Assembly (NCBI GenBank): GCA_017883345.1
Contig: JADGNT010000042.1
Span: forward strand, 1 to 13,303
DNA length: 13,303 nt
Direction: 5' to 3'
Source: Candidatus Solibacter sp.
GTDB lineage: Bacteria; Acidobacteriota; Terriglobia; Bryobacterales; Bryobacteraceae
Numbering within the stretch: the stretch's first letter is position 1; each line of letters starts with the position of its first letter. The notes under the pieces are model-generated. The model saw only the letters and a list, made by a program, of their open reading frames with translations, had not been told where the DNA came from and did not search any database. Below are positions 7,157 through 12,799 of this stretch, one piece after another. The position numbers were made by a program, and so were the translations under genes.

Positions 7157-7480
7157 TTACGCCGCGGGATGGCGTAGCTTCCTGAATTGGTTAATCCGGA
7201 CTTTGCCTTCCGGGAAAACCGCTTCGATGAGCAGGTCTCCTCCCATCGCCTGAATCATCGAGCGTAGCGTACTGATGTACATGTCGGTACGCCGCTCCAT
7301 CTTGGAAATGGAAGCCTGCTTGACGTTGAGGACGGTGGCCAGGTTCTCCTGCGTCAATTGACGGGCCTCTCGTAATTCATCGAGGGCCATTTCGGCCTTG
7401 TAAGCCTCGGCTTTCGCGCGCGAACGGGCGCGAGACTGGGGTGACATTTTGGCCCGCAGCTCAGCGAATTTTCTTGCCAC
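7157..7480 (-). CDS. XRE-family (HigA-like) antitoxin
   Basis: The product is 107 aa. A helix-turn-helix of the Cro/C1 type spans about 33-88, with LTQENLATVLNVKQASISKME as its core; the recognition helix is around residues 55-64. A basic, Ala-rich helix (about 10-32) precedes it and a short beta-like tail (LLIEAVFPEGKVRI) follows. This is the usual form of antitoxins paired with phage-derived Gp49-like/HigB toxins: it neutralises the toxin and represses the operon. It starts with GTG at 7480 behind a clear GGAG, and its first 20 bp overlap the end of the toxin gene, so translation is probably coupled. Toxin-first order is typical of the higBA type. Its stop codon has no gap to the stop of the convergent M1 gene. 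Confidence 0.92.
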   Translation of the reverse strand: MARKFAELRAKMSPQSRARSRAKAEAYKAEMALDELREARQLTQENLATVLNVKQASISKMERRTDMYISTLRSMIQAMGGDLLIEAVFPEGKVRINQFRKLRHPAA

Positions 7481-7835
7481 GATTGCTCTCCGTTTTCAGC
7501 TCTTCAAGATGACGATCAAACAGCGCGTCGCCAATGGGCACAAAGCGATCGTACCAATCGGGCTTCCCTGTTTTGTCCCCGCCGATGAGCAGGATCGCCG
7601 TCCGCCTGGGATCGAACGCGTATAGGACACGCAAATGCGCGTCGCCAACATGCCCGCGCAATTCCTTCATGTTGGAATGCCGGGAGATAACGATCACGTC
7701 GGAATGGGGGCGCGGAAGCGTCGGCCCAAACTCCTCCAGCAGTTCTACTTTCGCACTGATTTCTTCCTGTTCCGGCGGAGACAGGGACTGCCACCACTGG
7801 CCGAACTCGTCGGTGTACTCGACGTCCCATGCCAT
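7461..7835 (-). CDS. RelE/ParE-superfamily toxin (HigB/Gp49-like)
   Basis: The product is 124 aa from the ATG at 7835. Family features are WDVEYTDEFGQWWQSL at 3-18, FGPTLPRPHSD at 36-46, NMKELR at 55-60, LRVLYAFDPRRTAILLIGGDK at 68-88, and DWYDRFVPIGDALFDRHLEEL at 93-113. Relatives are ribosome-dependent mRNA interferases; that activity is inferred here. A TTG at 7868 would extend the protein by 11 residues, but it lies within the predicted -35 hexamer, so I reject it. The predicted -10 lies only four bases before the ATG, so the mRNA may be leaderless; alternatively AGGAG 11 nt upstream serves as ribosome site if transcription starts further up. The gene sits 58 bp after the Ser/Thr kinase stop, on the same strand. 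Confidence 0.92.
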   Translation of the reverse strand: MAWDVEYTDEFGQWWQSLSPPEQEEISAKVELLEEFGPTLPRPHSDVIVISRHSNMKELRGHVGDAHLRVLYAFDPRRTAILLIGGDKTGKPDWYDRFVPIGDALFDRHLEELKTESNRGKKIR

Positions 7836-7839
7836 GACC

Positions 7840-7877
7840 AATATAGCTCCTAGGGAATATTCCGTCAATGGAATATA
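7840..7877 (-). promoter_or_regulatory. Toxin-antitoxin promoter with palindromic operator
   Basis: On the minus strand, TTGACG (7868-7863) and TATATT (7845-7840) are separated by exactly 17 nt, a near-consensus sigma70-type promoter. A perfect 10-bp palindrome GGAATATTCC (7854-7863) occupies the -35 side of the spacer. A second, imperfect half, GGAATATA, lies at 7870-7877, 16 bp away. This is the expected geometry for autoregulation by the HTH antitoxin. Binding is inferred, not shown. Confidence 0.65.
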
Positions 7878-7893
7878 CGCGCCGAAGCGAAGC

Positions 7894-10314
7894 TCACTTC
7901 GTCGATTTCAGAAAATCTTCCTGGCACTGTTTCGCCGCCTGTTCCAGTGCGGGGAATGCCGGCGTGGCGCGCAGCTTCGCCAGCAGCGGGTCGGTGTAGA
8001 GGGCGACATTGGAACAATAGTGCGCGGCGATGGCGCTCTGGATAAGCTTCGCCGCCAGGTCCGTCTGTCCGCAATACGACAGGATGGCGCCGTGGTAGTA
8101 GCGCAGCTCGGCGTCGCGCAAGGCGAGCAGTTGCGGCGCAGCCTGGTCGGCCAGGCGTTTCATCTCGGCGGGGGCGACCGGCTTGACGCACGCCTGCAAG
8201 AGCGGGGCGAACCAGGTGGGGCCTGGCGGAATCTTGGCGGCCGCCATGCGCACCTCCTCCATGCGGCCTTCGCGCAACAGGATGAACGGAGAGACGCTTG
8301 CCGCCCATTCCGATCCGCTGTCCAGGTGCACGTACTCCAGCGCGCGCGTGGTGCGCCCCAGTTCGGCGAAGGCAAAGGAGCAGGAGCGGAAATCGTAGTT
8401 GCTGGGATCGAGCCCGAGCGCCGCGTCACATTCGCGGGCCGAATCGTGCAGCATCCCGGCATAACGCAAGACGTAGGCCACGGTGAAGTGGGCCTGCGCA
8501 TTCTCCGGCCGCCGGGCGACCAGGTCATGGGCTTCGCGGTAAGCGTCGGCAATCTGGCCGCGCTCGGCGCGGATGCGCGCCAGGTGGGCGACCGATGAGA
8601 TCAGGTTCGTATCGAGCTTGAGCGCCTTCTCATAGGCCTCCGCCGACTTGTCGAAGGCCTCCATGCCACCGCCCGCGTAGGTCGCGTCGTAGTAGTAGCG
8701 GAGGCCGAGCGCATCCCACGCCGGGGCGAACTTGGGATCGAGCGCGACCGAGTGCTCCAGCATCACGACGGCGGTGGAATTCGGCTCGGGATCGCGCGGG
8801 AGCGCCGCGCCGCGAAGATACAGGTCGTAGGCGTCGGCGTTGCGCGGTTGCGTCGCGCTGGAGAGCATCGCCGCCTGCGATCCGAGCGCGGGTAGCAGGC
8901 CGCTCTTCACATTGAATGCCAGGTCTTCCTGCAGGGAAATCAGGTTCTGCTGCGGGACGGTGAAGCTTCCCTGCCATAGCAGGCGGTTGCGCTTGACGTC
9001 GATCGCCTCGATGGTGATGGTCAGGCGCGCGCCCTGCGCCATGAAGTGTCCGGTCAGCACGATGGCGGCCTTGTATTCCCGGCCTGCCTGCTGCGGGTCG
9101 AATTCACCACGCATATACCTGGGCGCGGTCGGAACGGGGCGAATTTCCATGGAGCGCGTGTAAGCGAGGATCTTGACCAGCTCGTCCGCGAGCGCGAGGC
9201 GGAGGTAGTCCACGTCGGGATCACGCGCGATGTTGTTGAACGGCAGCACCAGGATGGTGTTATTGGCGGCCCCGGTCACGCCGCTGGAAGACGCTTGCTT
9301 GGCCCACCAGATGGTGACCGCCAGCAGGATGGTGGTGATCGCGCCGGCCGCGCCGAGCAGAATATAGATTTGGCGCAGGCTCAGCTTGCGAAAGGTCTTG
9401 CTGGGCTGAATGACGAGTTGGATATCGCTGTCCTCGGCCTGACGGAGTTCCATCTGGCGTCTCAGCCGGCGCAAATCCTCGGCGAGTTCACGCGCACTCT
9501 GGTAGCGCAACCGCCGGTCCTTTTCCAGCAGTCCGCCCAAAACCTGCTCCAGCCCCGACGGCATTTCCGCGTCGTAATTCGAGGGCGCCACCGGCCGCTG
9601 GTGCTGGATCGCGGTCATGGTCAAGACCGCGTTGTGGGCTTCGAAGGGCTTGTGGCCGGTCGCCGCCTCGTACAGCACCACGCCGAGTGAGAAGAGGTCG
9701 GTGCGTTCGTCGAGCGTCTGGCCGCGGACCTGCTCGGGCGACATGTACAGCGTCGTGCCGGGAATCGAGGTGAGATTCGTGATCGCTTCCGAAGTTGGGC
9801 GATGGGTCGCCGCAACCGGCTGCAACTCGGGTGCCCTGGGTTCGGCTTTCAGCTTGGCCAAGCCGAAATCCAGCACCTTGGTATGGCCGTGCTTGGTCAG
9901 GAAAATATTGCCCGGCTTGATGTCACGGTGAATGATGCCGAGCTGGTGCGCTGCCTCGAGCGCGTCGGCCAACTGAATGCCGTAATCAATCACTTCACCC
10001 GGCGGCAGCGGACCGCGGGAGAGCCGCTGCTTCAGCGTTTCCCCCTGCAACAACTCCATGACGATGATGGGAAGTCCGTTATGCGAGGCGATGTCGAAGA
10101 TGGTGCAAATACCCGGGTGGTTCAGCGACGAGGTGGTGCGGGCTTCGAGCTGGAAGCGCTCCAGGGCCACCGGATCGCCGGACATGCTGTCGGGGAGAAA
10201 CTTGAGGGCGACGCGGCGCCCCAGGCGGATGTCCTCGGCTTCATAGACTTCCCCCATACCGCCGCCACCGAGTTTCTGCACGATGCGGTAATGGGAGATG
10301 GTTTGGCCGATCAC
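7894..10314 (-). CDS. Transmembrane Ser/Thr protein kinase with TolB-like and TPR sensor half
   Basis: The product is 806 aa. The N-terminal Hanks-type kinase domain (about 8-285) is complete: glycine loop GGGGMGEVY at 16-24, catalytic-site K38, HRDIKPGN at 129-136, DFG at 149-151, and activation-segment end TLYMSPEQ at 188-195. One membrane segment spans about 316-338. Outside the membrane, residues about 352-460 resemble a TolB/FlgO-like N-terminal domain (ILVLPFNNIARDPDVDYLRLALADELV, then AAIVLTGHFM), followed by TPR-like helices to the C-terminus. The layout is a receptor-like kinase in which the periplasmic part probably senses or docks partners; the ligand and substrates are unknown. 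The GTG start has GGGGAG six bases upstream. The upstream region is shared with the divergent bactofilin, 582 bp away. No phosphatase gene is directly linked. Confidence 0.96.
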   Translation of the reverse strand: MIGQTISHYRIVQKLGGGGMGEVYEAEDIRLGRRVALKFLPDSMSGDPVALERFQLEARTTSSLNHPGICTIFDIASHNGLPIIVMELLQGETLKQRLSRGPLPPGEVIDYGIQLADALEAAHQLGIIHRDIKPGNIFLTKHGHTKVLDFGLAKLKAEPRAPELQPVAATHRPTSEAITNLTSIPGTTLYMSPEQVRGQTLDERTDLFSLGVVLYEAATGHKPFEAHNAVLTMTAIQHQRPVAPSNYDAEMPSGLEQVLGGLLEKDRRLRYQSARELAEDLRRLRRQMELRQAEDSDIQLVIQPSKTFRKLSLRQIYILLGAAGAITTILLAVTIWWAKQASSSGVTGAANNTILVLPFNNIARDPDVDYLRLALADELVKILAYTRSMEIRPVPTAPRYMRGEFDPQQAGREYKAAIVLTGHFMAQGARLTITIEAIDVKRNRLLWQGSFTVPQQNLISLQEDLAFNVKSGLLPALGSQAAMLSSATQPRNADAYDLYLRGAALPRDPEPNSTAVVMLEHSVALDPKFAPAWDALGLRYYYDATYAGGGMEAFDKSAEAYEKALKLDTNLISSVAHLARIRAERGQIADAYREAHDLVARRPENAQAHFTVAYVLRYAGMLHDSARECDAALGLDPSNYDFRSCSFAFAELGRTTRALEYVHLDSGSEWAASVSPFILLREGRMEEVRMAAAKIPPGPTWFAPLLQACVKPVAPAEMKRLADQAAPQLLALRDAELRYYHGAILSYCGQTDLAAKLIQSAIAAHYCSNVALYTDPLLAKLRATPAFPALEQAAKQCQEDFLKSTK

Positions 10315-10423
10315 GCGGGGCTCCCCGGATTTCGCGAATCTGGAATGTTAGGACGCAAGCAGGGTGGGCGCAAGCAAAGACGGTGCACGGCAAAAAACCT
10401 AGGTCGGGCCCGGACCTGCCAGG

Positions 10424-10577
10424 CTGTTACAAAACTCTTTGTTCCATCGGTCGAGTGGAACAAGACCTCGAGTTTAGCGCCGCAGGCGCGATAGTCCATG
10501 GCCCGGCACGTGAGTGCCGGGAGTATGAGTGGGACAAAGCGCGAGTCCCGTTAGGGACGGCACGCGTTTCGTAACAG
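10424..10577. mobile_element. MITE-like structured element with 12-bp terminal inverted repeats
   Basis: CTGTTACAAAAC (10424-10435) is matched at the far end by the inverted copy of CTGTTACGAAAC (10566-10577), 11 of 12 identical. Between them lie four hairpins: TTGTTCCA/TGGAACAA (10439-10463) and the three of cassette B (10477-10558). The segment is 154 bp and has no coding capacity I trust. I see no flanking target duplication, so a transposed origin is an inference. It may instead be a structured RNA or REP-like element. Confidence 0.5.
10477..10558. repeat. Three-hairpin intergenic cassette, copy B
   Basis: GCGCC-gca-GGCGC (10477-10489), a 12-nt spacer, CCCGGCAC-gtga-GTGCCGGG (10502-10521), a 23-nt spacer, then GTCCC-gtta-GGGAC (10545-10558). 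Stem lengths (5, 8, 5 bp) and both spacers equal those of copy A at 783-863; only the last loop is one base longer. Spacers are partly similar in sequence, stems are not. GGGAC at 10531-10535 could compete for pairing with the third stem. Confidence 0.7.
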
Positions 10578-10819
10578 TTTGCTGCATGCTGGATTCCCGG
10601 ACCCCTTATGCCGTATGCCCCAAACCACAACCTCGCCGCGGGTTACGCGCGAATCGAGGCGTCGCGTTGGGCCTTGGCCCCATATAACAAATTCCCAGCG
10701 CCGGAGAAGAATTACACCACGCGGCAGTCCAGCGGCCCAAGCAGGCAGTGGAAATCTGTGCTACAACGGAAGAGTGTCGCCAGCAACTTACGACAACTGA
10801 AGCACAAAGGTTTTTCAGC

Positions 10820-10838
10820 CCGAAAACCGGGGCTTTGG
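10820..10838 (+). promoter_or_regulatory. Hairpin in the bactofilin leader
   Basis: AGCCC and GGGCT (about 10820-10838) can pair across a loop of about 8-9 nt. The overlapping GGTTTTTC and GAAAACC arms offer a competing, one-base-bulged stem. Mutually exclusive stems upstream of a start codon hint at a regulatory leader, but the stems are short and no known riboswitch was recognised. Confidence 0.25.
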
Positions 10839-10896
10839 CTGTGTACGTGCGACACTGACTTTTTACTCCCCTTGTCACGAAAGGACCTGTATCGCC

Positions 10897-11427
10897 ATGT
10901 GGAAGCCCACCAATCAGCCCAGCGGTCCGGCCGCAACGCCGGAGCCGCAGCGCCCCACCGCTCCCCCCTTCACTCCGACAACGGAACCGGCGCCGGCTTC
11001 GGCTCCGCGCAACGCCATCGTGAATTCGCAGGACCAGGCCACGATCGGCAAGTCGCTGGTCATCAAGGGTGAGGTCACGGGGTCTGAATCTCTCTATATC
11101 GATGGCCGCGTCGAGGGCTCGATCAACCTGCCCGGCAACCGCGTGACCGTCGGCCGCAACGGCGTCGTGAATGCCAACATTATTGCCCGCGAGATCGTCG
11201 TGACCGGAAAGGTACGCGGCAACCTGAGTGCCAGCGATCGCGTGGACATCCGCAACGAAGGCTCGCTCACGGGCGACGTCGTGGCGCAGCGCATCAGCAT
11301 TGAGGACGGCGCCTTCTTCAAGGGTGGCATCGACATCCGCAAGCCCGGCCAGAAGGCCAATGGCGAAGCCGAGAAGGTCGAAAAGGCCCCTGTCGAGCAT
11401 ACCCCCGGCGCCGGCGCACGGGCGTAA
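10897..11427 (+). CDS. Bactofilin
   Basis: The product is 176 aa. Bactofilins are cytoskeletal proteins that polymerise without nucleotide and scaffold envelope or polar machinery. A disordered Pro/Ala-rich N-terminus (about 1-45) precedes the bactofilin core at about 48-148. There the short beta-helix repeats are visible: ATIGKSLVIKGEVTGSESLYIDG, then RVEGSINL, VTVGRNGVVNANI, EIVVTGKVRGNL, DRVDIRNEGSLTGDV and RISIEDGAFFKGGI. A charged tail (about 149-176) follows. There is no signal peptide or membrane span, consistent with a cytoplasmic polymer. The ATG at 10897 has AAGGA 11 nt upstream. No M23 peptidase, a frequent bactofilin neighbour, lies nearby. The divergent neighbour is a Ser/Thr kinase, and a PilZ gene follows downstream after a long repeat-rich gap. 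Confidence 0.95.
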   Translation: MWKPTNQPSGPAATPEPQRPTAPPFTPTTEPAPASAPRNAIVNSQDQATIGKSLVIKGEVTGSESLYIDGRVEGSINLPGNRVTVGRNGVVNANIIAREIVVTGKVRGNLSASDRVDIRNEGSLTGDVVAQRISIEDGAFFKGGIDIRKPGQKANGEAEKVEKAPVEHTPGAGARA

Positions 11428-11443
11428 GTCCATTTCCAACTTG

Positions 11444-11512
11444 CTGATTTCTGATTTCTGTTTTGCGGCATGGCATTGCAGAAGTCAGAAATCGGGAATC
11501 GGAATTCTGAAA
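11444..11512. repeat. Opposed heptamer arrays after the bactofilin gene
   Basis: CTGATTT, CTGATTT and CTGTTTT (11444-11464) are followed by TCAGAAA, TCGGGAA, TCGGAAT and TCTGAAA (11485-11512), the latter in the opposite orientation of the first set. TCAGAAA recurs at 12095-12122. The opposed arrangement creates the hairpin listed at 11448-11491. Confidence 0.7.
11448..11491 (+). terminator. Possible bactofilin transcript-end hairpin
   Basis: A 13-nt arm (11448-11460, ending in TTTCTG) pairs with 11479-11491 (starting CAGAAG). Twelve positions are Watson-Crick and one would be a G-U wobble, around an 18-nt loop. It starts 20 bp after the bactofilin stop codon. The stem is AT-rich and lacks a following T-run, so it may protect the 3' end rather than terminate. 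Confidence 0.4.
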
Positions 11513-11546
11513 TTGTTTGCAACCATGCATCGGTATCGGCGGCCTT

Positions 11547-11750
11547 ATGTTTGAGAAGCTGCTCCAAATCCTGAGAATCGCCTGCTCTCACCGGCACACC
11601 TCGAAACCGTATGCCGCGGCGGTCGGCAGCGACACGCGTTCCAGCGCCGAATGGGAGAGCATCGGCACCGGGCCCGGGCACTATATCGTTTGCCTCGATT
11701 GCGGAAAGAAGTTCGCCTACGACTGGGCGAACATGCACATCGTGCACTAA
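11547..11750 (+). CDS. Small conserved-looking Cys/His-motif protein, function unknown
   Basis: The product is 67 aa from the ATG at 11547; an in-frame TTG at 11517 would add ten residues. It has CSHRH at 13-17 and CLDCGKKFAYDW at 49-60, so C13, H15, C49 and C52 could form a single zinc site. I recall similar short proteins with a C-terminal CLDCGK-F-YDW signature in this phylum but cannot name a family function. The preceding ribosome site is weak (GGCGG five to nine bases upstream). It lies 119 bp after the bactofilin gene, on the same strand. There is no signal peptide or membrane span. A role in nucleic-acid or protein binding is only a guess from the Cys pattern. Confidence 0.75.
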   Translation: MFEKLLQILRIACSHRHTSKPYAAAVGSDTRSSAEWESIGTGPGHYIVCLDCGKKFAYDWANMHIVH

Positions 11751-12094
11751 CTTCCGCTTGTCCTGAGCCCGGGCTGGTGGCGGTTGCCCCACCCTTCCGC
11801 CCGGGTTTGGCGGAGGGTGGGAGTTTCTCAAACACCATCAGAAATATTCACCACGTCACAGATAACGCGCGGGGGCTGGCCCATCCTTTCTGTGAACGAA
11901 TCTAAACCTGATGGTTGCCCCACCCTTCCGCCCGGGTTTGGCGGAGGGTGGGGGTTTCTCAAACACCATCAGAAATATTCACCACGTCACAGATAACGCG
12001 CGGGGACTGGCCCATCCTTTCCGTGAACGAATCTAAACCTGATGGTTGCCCCACCCTTCCGCCCGGGTTTGGCGGAGGGTGGGGATTCCCCCAA
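11751..12094. other. Repeat-filled intergenic region, no gene
   Basis: After the small protein this stretch has a 10-bp palindrome AGCCCGGGCT (11766-11775) and then the 131-bp tandem repeats. Reading frames through the repeats give the same peptide in shifting frames because 131 is not a multiple of three, which argues against coding. Confidence 0.7.
11782..12090. repeat. 131-bp tandem repeat, 2.3 copies, with strong hairpins
   Basis: Copy 1 (11782-11912) and copy 2 (11913-12043) differ at three bases; copy 3 (from 12044) keeps only the first about 45 bp. Each copy opens with a 13-bp hairpin: CCCACCCT, a bulged T, CCGCC, a 7-nt loop CGGGTTT, then GGCGG and AGGGTGGG (11788-11821 in copy 1). 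The rest is framed by ACCATCAG (11834-11841) and CTGATGGT (11908-11915), with TCACAGA/TCTGTGA nested inside. This gives alternating hairpin, long stem, hairpin, long stem, hairpin, like a mosaic of REP elements. Confidence 0.9.
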
Positions 12095-12122
12095 TCAGAA
12101 ATCAGAAATCGAAAATCAGAAA
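12095..12122. repeat. Heptamer array TCAGAAA
   Basis: Units are TCAGAAA, TCAGAAA, TCGAAAA and TCAGAAA, in register, directly after the truncated third copy of the 131-bp repeat. The same unit occurs after the bactofilin gene. Confidence 0.75.
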
Positions 12123-12412
12123 TTCCCCGTCACACTCACCCGTGCTCCACATCACTGACGCGCCCTTCCCCATTCTTCTAAACTCACCTCGTGACATTGA
12201 GGGAGTAGTGTCCCTCGTGCACGCAGTTTCCCCATGTCGGCCTGTATCTCCTTTCCGACGGATCTTGCAGGCAACTCCCTTAGACCCCGCGCCTCTGTGG
12301 GATTTCTCGCTTTTCCGGCATTTTCTCTGGGACGTCTGGGAAAACCGGGGGGTGGGGTACTCGCGCGAGATTGCCGCCTCGGGACTCAGCACTCAGTTTA
12401 TGGTTTAGTTAA

Positions 12413-12438
12413 CTTGAAACTGAAACTTGAAACTGAAA
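12413..12438. repeat. 13-bp tandem duplication CTTGAAACTGAAA
   Basis: Two perfect copies of CTTGAAACTGAAA lie head to tail; internally each is a 7-mer plus a 6-mer of similar sequence. It belongs with the other short-period arrays of this window. Confidence 0.8.
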
Positions 12439-12553
12439 CTCGCTGGGTTACTTGGGCTTATTTTGCTGATTCCACACGGGCGCACAAAAAACTGGATGCT
12501 AATAACCCGCCGATCACTTACAACTTTGGTTAACCCGTCGCACAGTTCGGTTT

Positions 12554-12582
12554 TGCGGCGATCCGCAGGCGCGTACTGCGCC
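12554..12582 (+). other. Two abutting perfect hairpins upstream of the PilZ gene
   Basis: TGCGG-cgat-CCGCA (12554-12567) is followed without a gap by GGCGC-gtact-GCGCC (12568-12582). A third, imperfect stem, GGTGCTGG with CCACCACC, follows at about 12597-12625. This suggests a structured RNA leader or a repeat relic. No named riboswitch was recognised. Confidence 0.35.
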
Positions 12583-12799
12583 GCATCGACTCAACGGTGC
12601 TGGTACTCTTCGGGGGGCCACCACCAGAATCCTCGGGGCGCTAAATACCCTAACTCCACGATATATCAGCTACTTGTAAGGCGACCCAAGCTATCGGTCA
12701 AAATCAAGATTGCTGTGGAAAAGATTCCAGTTATTAGATAAAAGGTAACGGTGTGACTTGTCGTATCGGCGGTGAATGTATGCTGCGGAATCGGTAGCC

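Larger units (their letters stand above)
10315..10896. other. Divergent intergenic region between kinase and bactofilin
   Basis: No credible gene is seen in these 582 bp. They contain a small inverted repeat AGGTC/GACCT (10401-10417), the bounded structured element at 10424-10577, and the bactofilin leader with a hairpin near 10820-10838. Short frames here lack family resemblance and good start sites. Promoters for both divergent genes must lie here, but I could not read convincing hexamers. Confidence 0.5.
12124..12775. other. About 650-bp region without a convincing gene
   Basis: No open frame here resembles a protein family. Visible structures are a composite hairpin GAGGGA/TCCCTC (12199-12216) with outer CGTG/CACG, a CTCGCGCGAG palindrome near 12360, ACTCAGC/ACTCAG (12384-12396), a 13-bp tandem duplication (12413-12438), and abutting hairpins at 12554-12582. 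A weak TTGCTG at 12710-12715 with AT-rich sequence near 12731-12740 could be a promoter for the PilZ gene. It may be a long leader or decayed DNA. Confidence 0.45.

Noticed and set aside
7534..8598. Plus-strand frame of about 354 codons opposite the kinase end and toxin
   Set aside because: It spans the toxin promoter and two well-supported genes on the other strand and shows no domain.
10608..11072. Frame of about 154 codons overlapping the bactofilin start
   Set aside because: It runs into bactofilin in another frame, has no ribosome site and no recognisable domain.
11782..12090. CRISPR array
   Set aside because: The unit is 131 bp, copies are contiguous with no unique spacers, and there are no cas genes.
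11784..12408. Three overlapping frames starting with the same peptide (MPHPSARVWRRVG)
   Set aside because: The peptide repeats only because the DNA repeats every 131 bp, which shifts frame; this is not a coding signature.
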